Shown piece after piece: positions 1 to 7,365 of a stretch of DNA of 64,000 bases (its first letter is position 1; the number at the start of each line of letters is the position of its first letter). The notes beneath the pieces are model-generated. The model was given only the letters and a program-made list of their open reading frames with translations. It made no database searches and had not been told where the DNA came from. The position numbers and the translations under genes are program-made. This DNA is from Gemmatimonadaceae bacterium (lineage in GTDB: Bacteria; Gemmatimonadota; Gemmatimonadetes; Gemmatimonadales; Gemmatimonadaceae), in NCBI GenBank assembly GCA_025934775.1, contig JAICWO010000004.1:240724-304723 (forward strand), written 5' to 3'.

Positions 1-1
1 C

Positions 2-1729
2 ACGTATGGCGACTACACGTGGACGTCTGACGGCACCGTCGTGCCGCTCCGCGACCGGATCGTGGGCCCGATCAAGCCGATGCTGCTGCTGATTCTCGCC
101 GCCTCGCTCGTGCTGTTGTTGATCGCGTGCGCGAACGTGGCGAACCTGCTCGTGGCGCGGATGGCGTCTCGCGAGGGAGAGATCGCCGTTCGCTTGGCGC
201 TCGGCGCGGGCCGCGGCCGACTGGCGCAGCAACTCCTGGCCGAATCGTCGATTCTCGCGCTCCTCGGCTGCGTCGGCGGGCTCGCGTTCACGCTGCTGGG
301 CGTGAAGCTGCTTCTGCTGCTCAAGCCGGCGTCGATCCCGCGCGTCGACGACATCGGGATCGATTGGCGCGTGCTGACGTTCGCGGTGGCGGCGAGCGCG
401 GTGATGGCGCTGGTGCTCGGCCTGGTCGCGGCGTGGCGCGCCGTTCGCGGCGACTTGCGGTCGGCGCTCGCGAACGCGCAGCGCACCAAGGGCGGCGGCG
501 CGAGCTATCGCTTGCGAGGCACCCTCGTGGTGGCGCAGCTCGCGATGACCATGGTGCTGCTCGCCGGCGCGGCGGTGCTCGGCCGGAGCTTCTTGCATTT
601 GATGTCGGTGCAGCCGGGATTCAACACTCGGGGCGTCGTGTTCGCGACCGCATTGCTGCCGCAGTCGACGGACGATTCGACGCGGACCGCGCGCCGCGGA
701 CAATACCTGCAAGGCGCACTCGCGCAGCTTGGCGCATTGCCTGGTGTGACCGCGGCGGGGGCGGCCGACGGCGAGCTGCTCAACGGTGGTTCGTCCACCG
801 GCTCGTTCCTCGTGCTCGACAACGCGGCCGTGAAGATCCGAATGGACGATCTCGAGCGGCTCTTTCAAGACAAGACGCGCACGGGAACCGCGGAGTACTG
901 GCTGGCGACACCAGGGTACTTCAAGGCGATGGGAATTCCGGTCGTGCGCGGACGCATGCTGGATGATCGCGACCGCGCGGGTGCGCCGCACGCCGCGGTG
1001 GTGAGCGCGTCGCTCGCGCAGAAGCAGTGGCCGGGACAGGACCCGATCGGCAAGGTGATCGAGTTTGGAAACATGGACGGCGACCTGACTCCGATCACGA
1101 TCGTCGGCGTCGTGGCTGACGTGCGCGACCGCAGCTTGAGCGCCGAGCCGTTTCCGGCCGTGTACGCGTCGTACGCCCAACGGCCGGGCAATTCGAGCTC
1201 GCTCACGTTCGCGATCGCCACGACCGCACCCGCATCGACGATCGCGAGCGCGCGCCGGCTGCTGCACGATCTTCGACCGGACATTCCCGTTCACCTGCAG
1301 CGCGTCGAAGACGTGGTCGCGAGCTCGGTCTCGTATCAGCGTTTTCTGCTGCTGCTCGTCGGCGTGTTCGGGCTCGTGTCGCTGCTGCTCGCGGCGCTCG
1401 GCGTCTACAGCGTCATCGCGTATCTGGTGGCGCAGCGCACGCCGGAGCTCGGGATTCGCGTCGCGCTCGGCGCACGGAGCTTGGACGTGGTGCGGCTCGT
1501 CGTCGCGCAGGGGCTCACGCTCGTAATCACGGGCGCGGTGGTGGGAACGGCCGGCGCGGTGTTCGCGACGCGGCTCCTCAAGACCATGGTGTACGAGACG
1601 AGCACGACCGATCCGGTGGGATTCGCCGTGGTGATTGCGCTGCTGTGCGTGATCGCGGTGATCGCGAGCTGGATTCCGGCGCGACGCGCGGCACAGATCG
1701 ACCCGATGGACGCCCTGCGGGCGGGCTGA
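2..1729 (+). CDS. ADOP-family ABC transporter permease, 3' part
   Basis: The reading frame is open to the left edge, so the true start lies outside; about 575 residues are visible. Residues about 27-50 form a membrane helix followed by an FtsX-type block with the ANVANLLVAR motif. A periplasmic MacB core-like region follows (residues about 190-430), then a second FtsX block ending in the ASWIPARRAAQIDP signature. This duplicated FtsX-MacB layout is typical of the 'acidobacterial duplicated orphan permease' (ADOP) family, inner-membrane proteins usually encoded without an ATPase beside them. The transported substrate is unknown. The stop codon abuts the stop of the convergent hydrolase with no spacer. 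A second copy of the family lies at 42240-44690. Confidence 0.9.
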   Translation, partial: TYGDYTWTSDGTVVPLRDRIVGPIKPMLLLILAASLVLLLIACANVANLLVARMASREGEIAVRLALGAGRGRLAQQLLAESSILALLGCVGGLAFTLLGVKLLLLLKPASIPRVDDIGIDWRVLTFAVAASAVMALVLGLVAAWRAVRGDLRSALANAQRTKGGGASYRLRGTLVVAQLAMTMVLLAGAAVLGRSFLHLMSVQPGFNTRGVVFATALLPQSTDDSTRTARRGQYLQGALAQLGALPGVTAAGAADGELLNGGSSTGSFLVLDNAAVKIRMDDLERLFQDKTRTGTAEYWLATPGYFKAMGIPVVRGRMLDDRDRAGAPHAAVVSASLAQKQWPGQDPIGKVIEFGNMDGDLTPITIVGVVADVRDRSLSAEPFPAVYASYAQRPGNSSSLTFAIATTAPASTIASARRLLHDLRPDIPVHLQRVEDVVASSVSYQRFLLLLVGVFGLVSLLLAALGVYSVIAYLVAQRTPELGIRVALGARSLDVVRLVVAQGLTLVITGAVVGTAGAVFATRLLKTMVYETSTTDPVGFAVVIALLCVIAVIASWIPARRAAQIDPMDALRAG

Positions 1730-2464
1730 CTACGCCCGTCGCGCCATCGCGCGTGGCTCACGGAGCTGCTCCGCGAGCCACGCCGCGGTCTGATCGATCG
1801 CCGTTGCGGGCGGCCAATGGCCGCCGTTGTACCAGTGGAGCTCCTTGGGCTCGGTCGCCGCATCGAACAACGATCGCGCTTGCGAGGGGCGAATCGTGCG
1901 ATCGTAGCGGCCGTTGATCATGAAGAGCGGCCGGCCGGCAATCGCGCGAACGGCGCGCTGCGGATCGGCGATCGTGCGCACGATCGACGCGAAGGGCGTT
2001 TGCTCCGGCAGGTCGCCGCCCGCCGCGAGCGCCACCGCGCGGACGAATTTGTTCTTCGACGCGACCGCGAGGGAGAGGTACGCGCCGAGTGAATATCCGG
2101 CGATTCCGACTCGGCAGGCGTCGATGTCATCGCGCTCGACGAGATAGTGAATCGCATGGTTCGCCTCGCGCAACGCAAGACGCCATTTCTGCACGAGGGC
2201 GAGCGGATTTCGGAGCGACATGCCTTCAACGCCGCCTTCGCGCGCGCCGTGCAGGGGCAGATCCATCGCGAGGCTCCCGACGCCGCGGTCGAGCAGCGCG
2301 CTGCCGATCGAGTCCGCCACGCGTTCCTTGCGCGAGCTGAAGCCGTGCAGGAGCAGCACGGCGGGAACGCCGCGGGGTCGTGGCGAGGGAAGCTGAAGAA
2401 TCGCTGGCACCAGCTCGCCCGATCCGACGTCGAGCTCGATGAGCGTTCGAGAAGTTTTTGGCAT
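1730..2464 (-). CDS. alpha/beta hydrolase, dienelactone-hydrolase-like
   Basis: A protein of about 244 residues with the alpha/beta-hydrolase order: a beta strand ending in LLHGF near the N terminus, the nucleophile elbow GYSLGAY (GxSxG), an acid in NGRYDRTI and a catalytic histidine in NGGHWPP. There is no obvious signal peptide, so it is probably a cytoplasmic esterase or peptidase; the substrate cannot be read from sequence. I chose the ATG at 2464. A GTG at 2482 in the same frame, preceded by GGGGA, would add six residues and is a real alternative. It lies 36 bases after the frameshifted zinc-ribbon gene on the same strand and may be co-transcribed with it. Confidence 0.82.
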   Translation of the reverse strand: MPKTSRTLIELDVGSGELVPAILQLPSPRPRGVPAVLLLHGFSSRKERVADSIGSALLDRGVGSLAMDLPLHGAREGGVEGMSLRNPLALVQKWRLALREANHAIHYLVERDDIDACRVGIAGYSLGAYLSLAVASKNKFVRAVALAAGGDLPEQTPFASIVRTIADPQRAVRAIAGRPLFMINGRYDRTIRPSQARSLFDAATEPKELHWYNGGHWPPATAIDQTAAWLAEQLREPRAMARRA

Positions 2465-2500
2465 CGTGCGATGGAATCGCACGCGGCGTTCCCCACGCGC

Positions 2501-3557
2501 TCAGCGCCGCGATACGCCCTTCGCGTCGTTGATCGTTTCGGCGACGTGCTTCGGCACGAGCAGGCCGTCCGCGATTGCGGCGATCTCTTCGGCTTCGCGC
2601 CAAGCGCGCTCGAGCGTGGCCAGCTCGGAATCGAGCGCGTTGCGCTCACTGGTTTCGTGCAGCGCCATCTCGAGTGCGAGCCGCTGCACGCGTGGCAGGC
2701 GAAAAAGCGCGCCGCGATTCGTTGGAGGCAAGTTGCCCCAGCTGTGAAGCGTGCGCTTCTGGATTTCGATCTGCTGCTCGAGTGCTTCGCCAAACGTTCG
2801 CGCATGCGGTCCGCGCGCGAACTCGGCGGCGCGTTCCTCGAAATCGCCGGCGCGTCTCGCGGCTTGTGCCGCGACGGACGCAATCGCCGTTGAGATCTTG
2901 GTGTCCGGCCATGTGCCGCACGTGGAGCGTAAGATGATCTTCATCGGTCATCAGGATTCGCGAATGCTCGAGATTCGTGCGTGTGACTCGAATCGGCTTT
3001 CCATGCTCGCCCACGACTCGCGTGGAGATCAGATTGTTGCGGAGCGCGACACCGAGCGTGGCGACGTTCACGAACGGCAGCAGAATCACCGGCCCGAGCG
3101 CTATCGGCAACGCGGTGATCGGCGCGCCGGCGAGCGCAAGTGCGCTGAGACCGACCGCGGTTGCCGCACCGGAAACGATCGCGGCGCGGTGCTGGAATCG
3201 GCGGCGAAAAACCGCTCCGTACCGCCAGGCGGCGAATTCGGGCCTGAGCGGCTTGCCGATGCGAATGAGCTCTGTTCCGTCGCGCAGCCGCGCGAGTCCG
3301 ACATTGTCCGTCTGGGCGCGGAGTTTTTGCGCGCGGAACAAGCGCTCACTCTGTTCGATCGCCTCCCATCGCTCGTCGAGCGGCGTGAGATTCCACCGGC
3401 CGCATGCGATGCACACGACCCAGAGGCGGCCGTCGTCCGTATCGAACGCGAGACGCCGGCCGATCGGGAACGCCTCGACGCTGTCGTTCTTGCCGAGCGC
3501 GTGATGGCAATGGAGGCACGTGGCGTACATTGTATTACAAGATGCGCATCGGGCCAT
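2501..3557 (-). pseudogene. zinc-ribbon membrane protein with an apparent +1 frameshift
   Basis: From the ATG at 3557 one frame reads a cysteine-rich N terminus (CASC, then CLHCH, then CIAC, zinc-ribbon-like), a charged linker, and two hydrophobic segments about 150-200 residues in. Near 2895-2910 this frame turns into an arginine-rich shadow. The adjacent minus frame then continues with sensible composition (AIASVAAQAARRAGDFEERA, then a Glu/Leu-rich, probably coiled-coil tail) to the stop at 2501. One extra base near 2900 explains this. The repaired protein would have about 350 residues. I do not recognise the family. It could be a genuine pseudogene, a sequencing error or programmed frameshifting; the intact flanking frames favour a recent lesion or an error. 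Confidence 0.62.
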
Positions 3558-3663
3558 AGGCACGGCAGTACCGATGCACGGTTGACGATCCGCGGCCGAC
3601 CCGGGAGATTCGCATCGATGAAACGGAGCCGACACTGAGCGCCGCACCGGACGCGGTGCCCCT

Positions 3664-4680
3664 ATGACGTGGAAGCGTTGGGCATTCACGGCGGCGTCGT
3701 TCGCCGCCGTGATCGGAGTCTCGGCCTATTTCATCATCGGCTGGTGGCGCGCCGGAAGCACGATCACGCTGCCCGCGACGGCGCACTTTCTCGCCGCGCT
3801 GGCGGTGATCACGGAAATCGTTTCGCGCTCGTGGAAGATCACGTGGAGCGCGAAGGCTGCGGGAATCGATCTCGATTTCGTCACGGCGCTACGGACCACC
3901 CTCGCCGGGGACTTTGGCGCCTCGATCACGCCGGCGCGCTCCGGGGCGGAGCCGGCGCGTTTCCTCGTGCTCGCGGAAGCGGGCGTGCCGACGTCGAGCG
4001 CGCTCGTCGTGCTCTTCGCCGAGCTGTTCCTCGAAGCGCTGTCGCTCGCGACGGTCGTGATCATCGTCGCGATCGTCTTCCGCCACGCTGGCGTCGTGCT
4101 CGGCGCGCTCGTCGGCGTGGTCGGCGCGTACGCCGGCTTCGTGCTCGGCATCGCGATTACCGCAGTGGTGCTATCGCGGCGACACGTCAACGACGCCCCG
4201 CCACGATGGGCGCGGCGCATCGGGCTCGGCGGCAAGCGCTGGCTCGTGATCCAGCGTTGGTTCGCGCAGGTTCGCACGACGGTGGACAGTGTGAAGCACA
4301 TCGACCTGCGCTACGCGGCGGGCTCGTACTTCATGTCCGTGATCCACGTCGCGATGCGGCTCTGCGTGCTTCCCGCGTTGGTGCTCGGCGCGGGCGCACA
4401 CGCGCCGTTGGCGCCACTCGCGCTCTGGCCGTTGGGATTGTTGTATGGTGCGGCGATCGTGCCGGCGCCCGGCGGTGGCGGCGCGGTGGAGCTTGCGTTT
4501 CGGGCCGCGCTGGCCGGCGTGATCGGCAACTCGCTGTTCGCGGCGGCGCTCTTGTGGTGGCGGTTCTATACGTTCTACATCTACATCCTGCTCGGCGCGA
4601 TCGTGGCCGGGAATACCGCGTTGCGCGCCGTGCGAAAGACGGTCGAGATGGAGGAGGAGTTCGAGGAAGCGCCGGGCTGA
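3664..4680 (+). CDS. flippase-like integral membrane protein (LPG-synthase TM family)
   Basis: A 338-residue protein dominated by hydrophobic helices, with the features of the lysylphosphatidylglycerol-synthase transmembrane/YbhN/AglD family. These are an early helix (WAFTAASFAAVIGVSAYF), the SRSWKITWSAKAAG stretch, the GDFGASITPARSGAEPARF segment corresponding to the family's conserved G-x-x-x-P-x-R-x-G-E region, and a late glycine-rich APGGGGAVE loop. Family members sit in the inner membrane and are linked to lipid or glycolipid flipping; no aminoacyltransferase domain is attached here. It is divergent from the zinc-ribbon gene across about 106 bases, and the plug-domain gene starts 21 bases downstream, possibly in the same transcript. 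The specific substrate is unknown. Confidence 0.85.
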   Translation: MTWKRWAFTAASFAAVIGVSAYFIIGWWRAGSTITLPATAHFLAALAVITEIVSRSWKITWSAKAAGIDLDFVTALRTTLAGDFGASITPARSGAEPARFLVLAEAGVPTSSALVVLFAELFLEALSLATVVIIVAIVFRHAGVVLGALVGVVGAYAGFVLGIAITAVVLSRRHVNDAPPRWARRIGLGGKRWLVIQRWFAQVRTTVDSVKHIDLRYAAGSYFMSVIHVAMRLCVLPALVLGAGAHAPLAPLALWPLGLLYGAAIVPAPGGGGAVELAFRAALAGVIGNSLFAAALLWWRFYTFYIYILLGAIVAGNTALRAVRKTVEMEEEFEEAPG

Positions 4681-4701
4681 TTCCACTTTGGGGGGTGAAT
4701 C

Positions 4702-5484
4702 GTGCGTGCGCCGACGATCATCCGATTCGCGTTCACGATTTCGCTCGTGCCGACAGTGGCGAGCGGACAGAGCGCGCCGCCTCGATCACCGGCCGGCGTG
4801 GTGGACGGCTTGGTCACGGACACGGCGTTCAGACGGATTGGCGGCGCGAGTGTGTCCATCGCCGGCACGAGCATTCACGTCGAGACGCAATCGTCGGGGC
4901 GATTCCGCATCCTCGCGCTCCCGGCAGGCGGCTACATCGTCATCGTTAGGCGCCTCGGATATCACCCGTTGTATACGCCGCTCGAGGTTGCAGCGAATGA
5001 CACGGCTCGCGTGTCGTACACGCTCATCGCATCGGCGACGATGCTCGACACGTCGTACATCGTCGCGCAATCCGTCGTGGACCGTCTCGCTGGGTTCGAG
5101 GAGCGGCGGCGCCACGCGGGAGGCGGCGCACACTTCATCACGCGCGCTGACATTGAATCGCAGGTCCCCGTCCTCACATCGGACCTGATGCGCCGCATCG
5201 TCGGCGTGCACATGGAGGACAGCCTCGGCGTGCTCGTCCCCATCTCCTCGCGCGGACTCAAGTTCGTGATGCGCGGCCCGTCGGCCGCGATGGTGCAGTG
5301 CCAGTTGCGCGTCGCGGTCGACGGCGCGCTCAAGGAGAACGGCTTCGCGATGAACTCGATCCCGCCGACGGAGATCTACGGCATCGAGATCTACACCGGA
5401 CCGTCGACGCTGCCACCGCAGTTCAACGGCGCCAAGACCGACTCGTTTTGCGGCCTGATCGTGATCTGGACGCGATCCGGCTAG
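4702..5484 (+). CDS. secreted CarboxypepD_reg + TonB-plug protein without a barrel
   Basis: A 260-residue protein starting at a GTG preceded by GGGGGGTGA. Residues 1 to about 23 form a signal peptide ending near ASGQ. Residues about 30-110 look like a carboxypeptidase-regulatory-like beta-sandwich (GLVTDTAFRRIGGASVSI, then SGRFRILALPAGGYIVIVR). The remainder resembles a TonB-receptor plug (ITRADIESQVPVLTSDLMRR, MRGPSAAM, PPTEIYGIEIYTG). There is no 22-strand barrel: the protein stops after the plug. Two cysteines (VQCQLRV and SFCGLIV) could pair. Such plug-only proteins recur in Gemmatimonadota; the function is unknown, perhaps periplasmic binding. Its 3' end overlaps glgP by four bases (convergent). 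Confidence 0.75.
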   Translation: MRAPTIIRFAFTISLVPTVASGQSAPPRSPAGVVDGLVTDTAFRRIGGASVSIAGTSIHVETQSSGRFRILALPAGGYIVIVRRLGYHPLYTPLEVAANDTARVSYTLIASATMLDTSYIVAQSVVDRLAGFEERRRHAGGGAHFITRADIESQVPVLTSDLMRRIVGVHMEDSLGVLVPISSRGLKFVMRGPSAAMVQCQLRVAVDGALKENGFAMNSIPPTEIYGIEIYTGPSTLPPQFNGAKTDSFCGLIVIWTRSG

Positions 5485-7217
5485 TCGGCGTGGCTCGCGA
5501 CTTCCTCGACGAGCCGCTCGGCGTCTTCGGGATAATACGCGTTGCGCACGTACTGCTCGACCATGCGCTGGGTATTGAAGAACGAACCGTTGAGCGCGAT
5601 GGCCGAGCGCATGAGCTCGGCGTACGCGAACGGCAACCCGTAGTACAGCGGCAGGATCACCCGCTCCAACTTTAGATAAATCTCGTTAGCATCCTTGGAT
5701 TGATCCGCCTCCGGCTCCGAGCCGCCGATCGACCACCCGGTCACGCCTTCGACGTGGCCCTCGATCCACCAGCCGTCGAGCACGCTCAAGCTCGGGACGC
5801 CGTTCAGCGCCGCCTTCATGCCGCTCGTCCCGCTGGCCTCGAGCGGCTTCATGGGATTGTTCAGCCACAGATCGACGCCGGCCACCATCTTCGCCGCGAT
5901 GTCCATCTCGTAGTTCTCGACGTACACCACCGTCACGTGCTCGGCGAGCGAGTGCGCCGCGGCGTGGATGCGGCGAATGAGCTCCTTGCCCCCGACGTCG
6001 TTGGGATGCGCCTTTCCGCCGAACACGATCTGCAGCGGACCCACGCCGGCCGCGATCTCGGCGAGCCGCTTCGGATTCGAGAATACGAGATCGGCGCGCT
6101 TGTACGGCGTCGCCCGGCGCGCGAATCCGACGGTGAACACTTTGGGCTCGAGTGACACGCCCGTGCGCGACGCGATCTCCGCGATCATGTCCTTCTTCGC
6201 TTCGGCGTGCGCGGCGCGGATCTCCTGGAGTGGAATGCCGACCGCGTAGCGGAGATACAGGTTGTCCGTTCGCCACTCGGGGATGCGTCTGTCGAGCAGC
6301 GCCTGGAACGCGGGCGACGTCCACGTCATGGCGTGCACGCCGTTGGTGATCGCGTCGATCGGAAAGTTCGGAAACATCGTCTGCGAGACTTCGCGATGCT
6401 TCATCGCGACGCCGTTCACCCAGCGGGCGAGGCGCAGCGCGAGGTGCGTCAAGTTGAGCGTATTGTCATCGACGCAGTTGGCCGCCTCGAGCACCGCGAC
6501 CTGCTGTTCGCCGAGGACGCTCCGCACCATGTCGAGCGGGAACTTGTCGTGTCCCGCCGGCACCGGCGTGTGCGTCGTGAACACGCAGCGATGCCGGACG
6601 GCGTCGAGGTCGCTCTCGTCGATCTCGAACGTCTTGCGGCCGTCGAGCTGCCAGTCGAGAAGACAGAGCGTGAGCAGCGCCGAGTGTCCTTCGTTGAGGT
6701 GGAAGATCTCGGCTTGCATGCCCATCGCCTTCAGCAGCGCGGCGCCGCCCATCCCGAGCACGACTTCCTGGCAGAGCCGGTAATGGCTATCGCCGCCGTA
6801 AAGGTGGTCGGTGAGGGTGCGGTCCCACTCGCTGTTCTCCGGAAGATTCGTGTCGAGCAGGTAGACGGGCACCTCGTGGCCCGTCACGCCGCGCACCGGG
6901 TACTTCCACGCTCGTACGTGTACGGTGCGCCCCTCGATGACGACACTCGCGCGCGCATCGGCGGCGTCTAGCACGCCGTCCGGGTTCCAGATCTCTGGCG
7001 CCTCGCTCTGATTGCCGTTCTCGTCGAGATGCTGCTGGAAATAGCCTTTGCGATGCAGCAGCGTGATGCCGACGACCGGCACGGCGAGATCGGCCGCGGA
7101 GCGCAGCGTGTCACCGGCGAGCACGCCAAGGCCCCCGCTGTATGTCGGGATCGCGGATTCGAGCGCGATCTCCATGGAGAAATACGCGACTGTTGCGTTC
7201 AACGGACTACGAATCAT
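5481..7217 (-). CDS. glgP: alpha-glucan phosphorylase (short form)
   Basis: A 578-residue protein of the alpha-glucan phosphorylase family: it releases glucose-1-phosphate from the non-reducing ends of alpha-1,4-glucans in the cytoplasm. Visible signatures are AYFSMEIALES at the N terminus, the glycine loop YSGGLGVLAGD, FTTHTPVPAGHDKF, and the pyridoxal-phosphate lysine near residue 468 in EASGTSGMKAALNG. It is shorter than the about 800-residue E. coli type, as expected for the compact family. The ATG at 7217 has a close GAGG. It lies 148 bases downstream of treY on the same strand and may share its transcript. With malQ it would recycle the short maltodextrins left by debranching. Confidence 0.93.
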   Translation of the reverse strand: MIRSPLNATVAYFSMEIALESAIPTYSGGLGVLAGDTLRSAADLAVPVVGITLLHRKGYFQQHLDENGNQSEAPEIWNPDGVLDAADARASVVIEGRTVHVRAWKYPVRGVTGHEVPVYLLDTNLPENSEWDRTLTDHLYGGDSHYRLCQEVVLGMGGAALLKAMGMQAEIFHLNEGHSALLTLCLLDWQLDGRKTFEIDESDLDAVRHRCVFTTHTPVPAGHDKFPLDMVRSVLGEQQVAVLEAANCVDDNTLNLTHLALRLARWVNGVAMKHREVSQTMFPNFPIDAITNGVHAMTWTSPAFQALLDRRIPEWRTDNLYLRYAVGIPLQEIRAAHAEAKKDMIAEIASRTGVSLEPKVFTVGFARRATPYKRADLVFSNPKRLAEIAAGVGPLQIVFGGKAHPNDVGGKELIRRIHAAAHSLAEHVTVVYVENYEMDIAAKMVAGVDLWLNNPMKPLEASGTSGMKAALNGVPSLSVLDGWWIEGHVEGVTGWSIGGSEPEADQSKDANEIYLKLERVILPLYYGLPFAYAELMRSAIALNGSFFNTQRMVEQYVRNAYYPEDAERLVEEVASHAD

Positions 7218-7365
7218 TCACACCTCGAGCGGCGTCCATTCATAAGTTCGCCCGTTGTCCTGTCGGCAGCGGGCGTCACGTCACGAGCCTGGCGTGTGCT
7301 GAATAAATGGTGCCAGCGGCGGGACGGACGTGCTCGCCTGCCGGCGTAAGCGTATTGGCGGCAAC

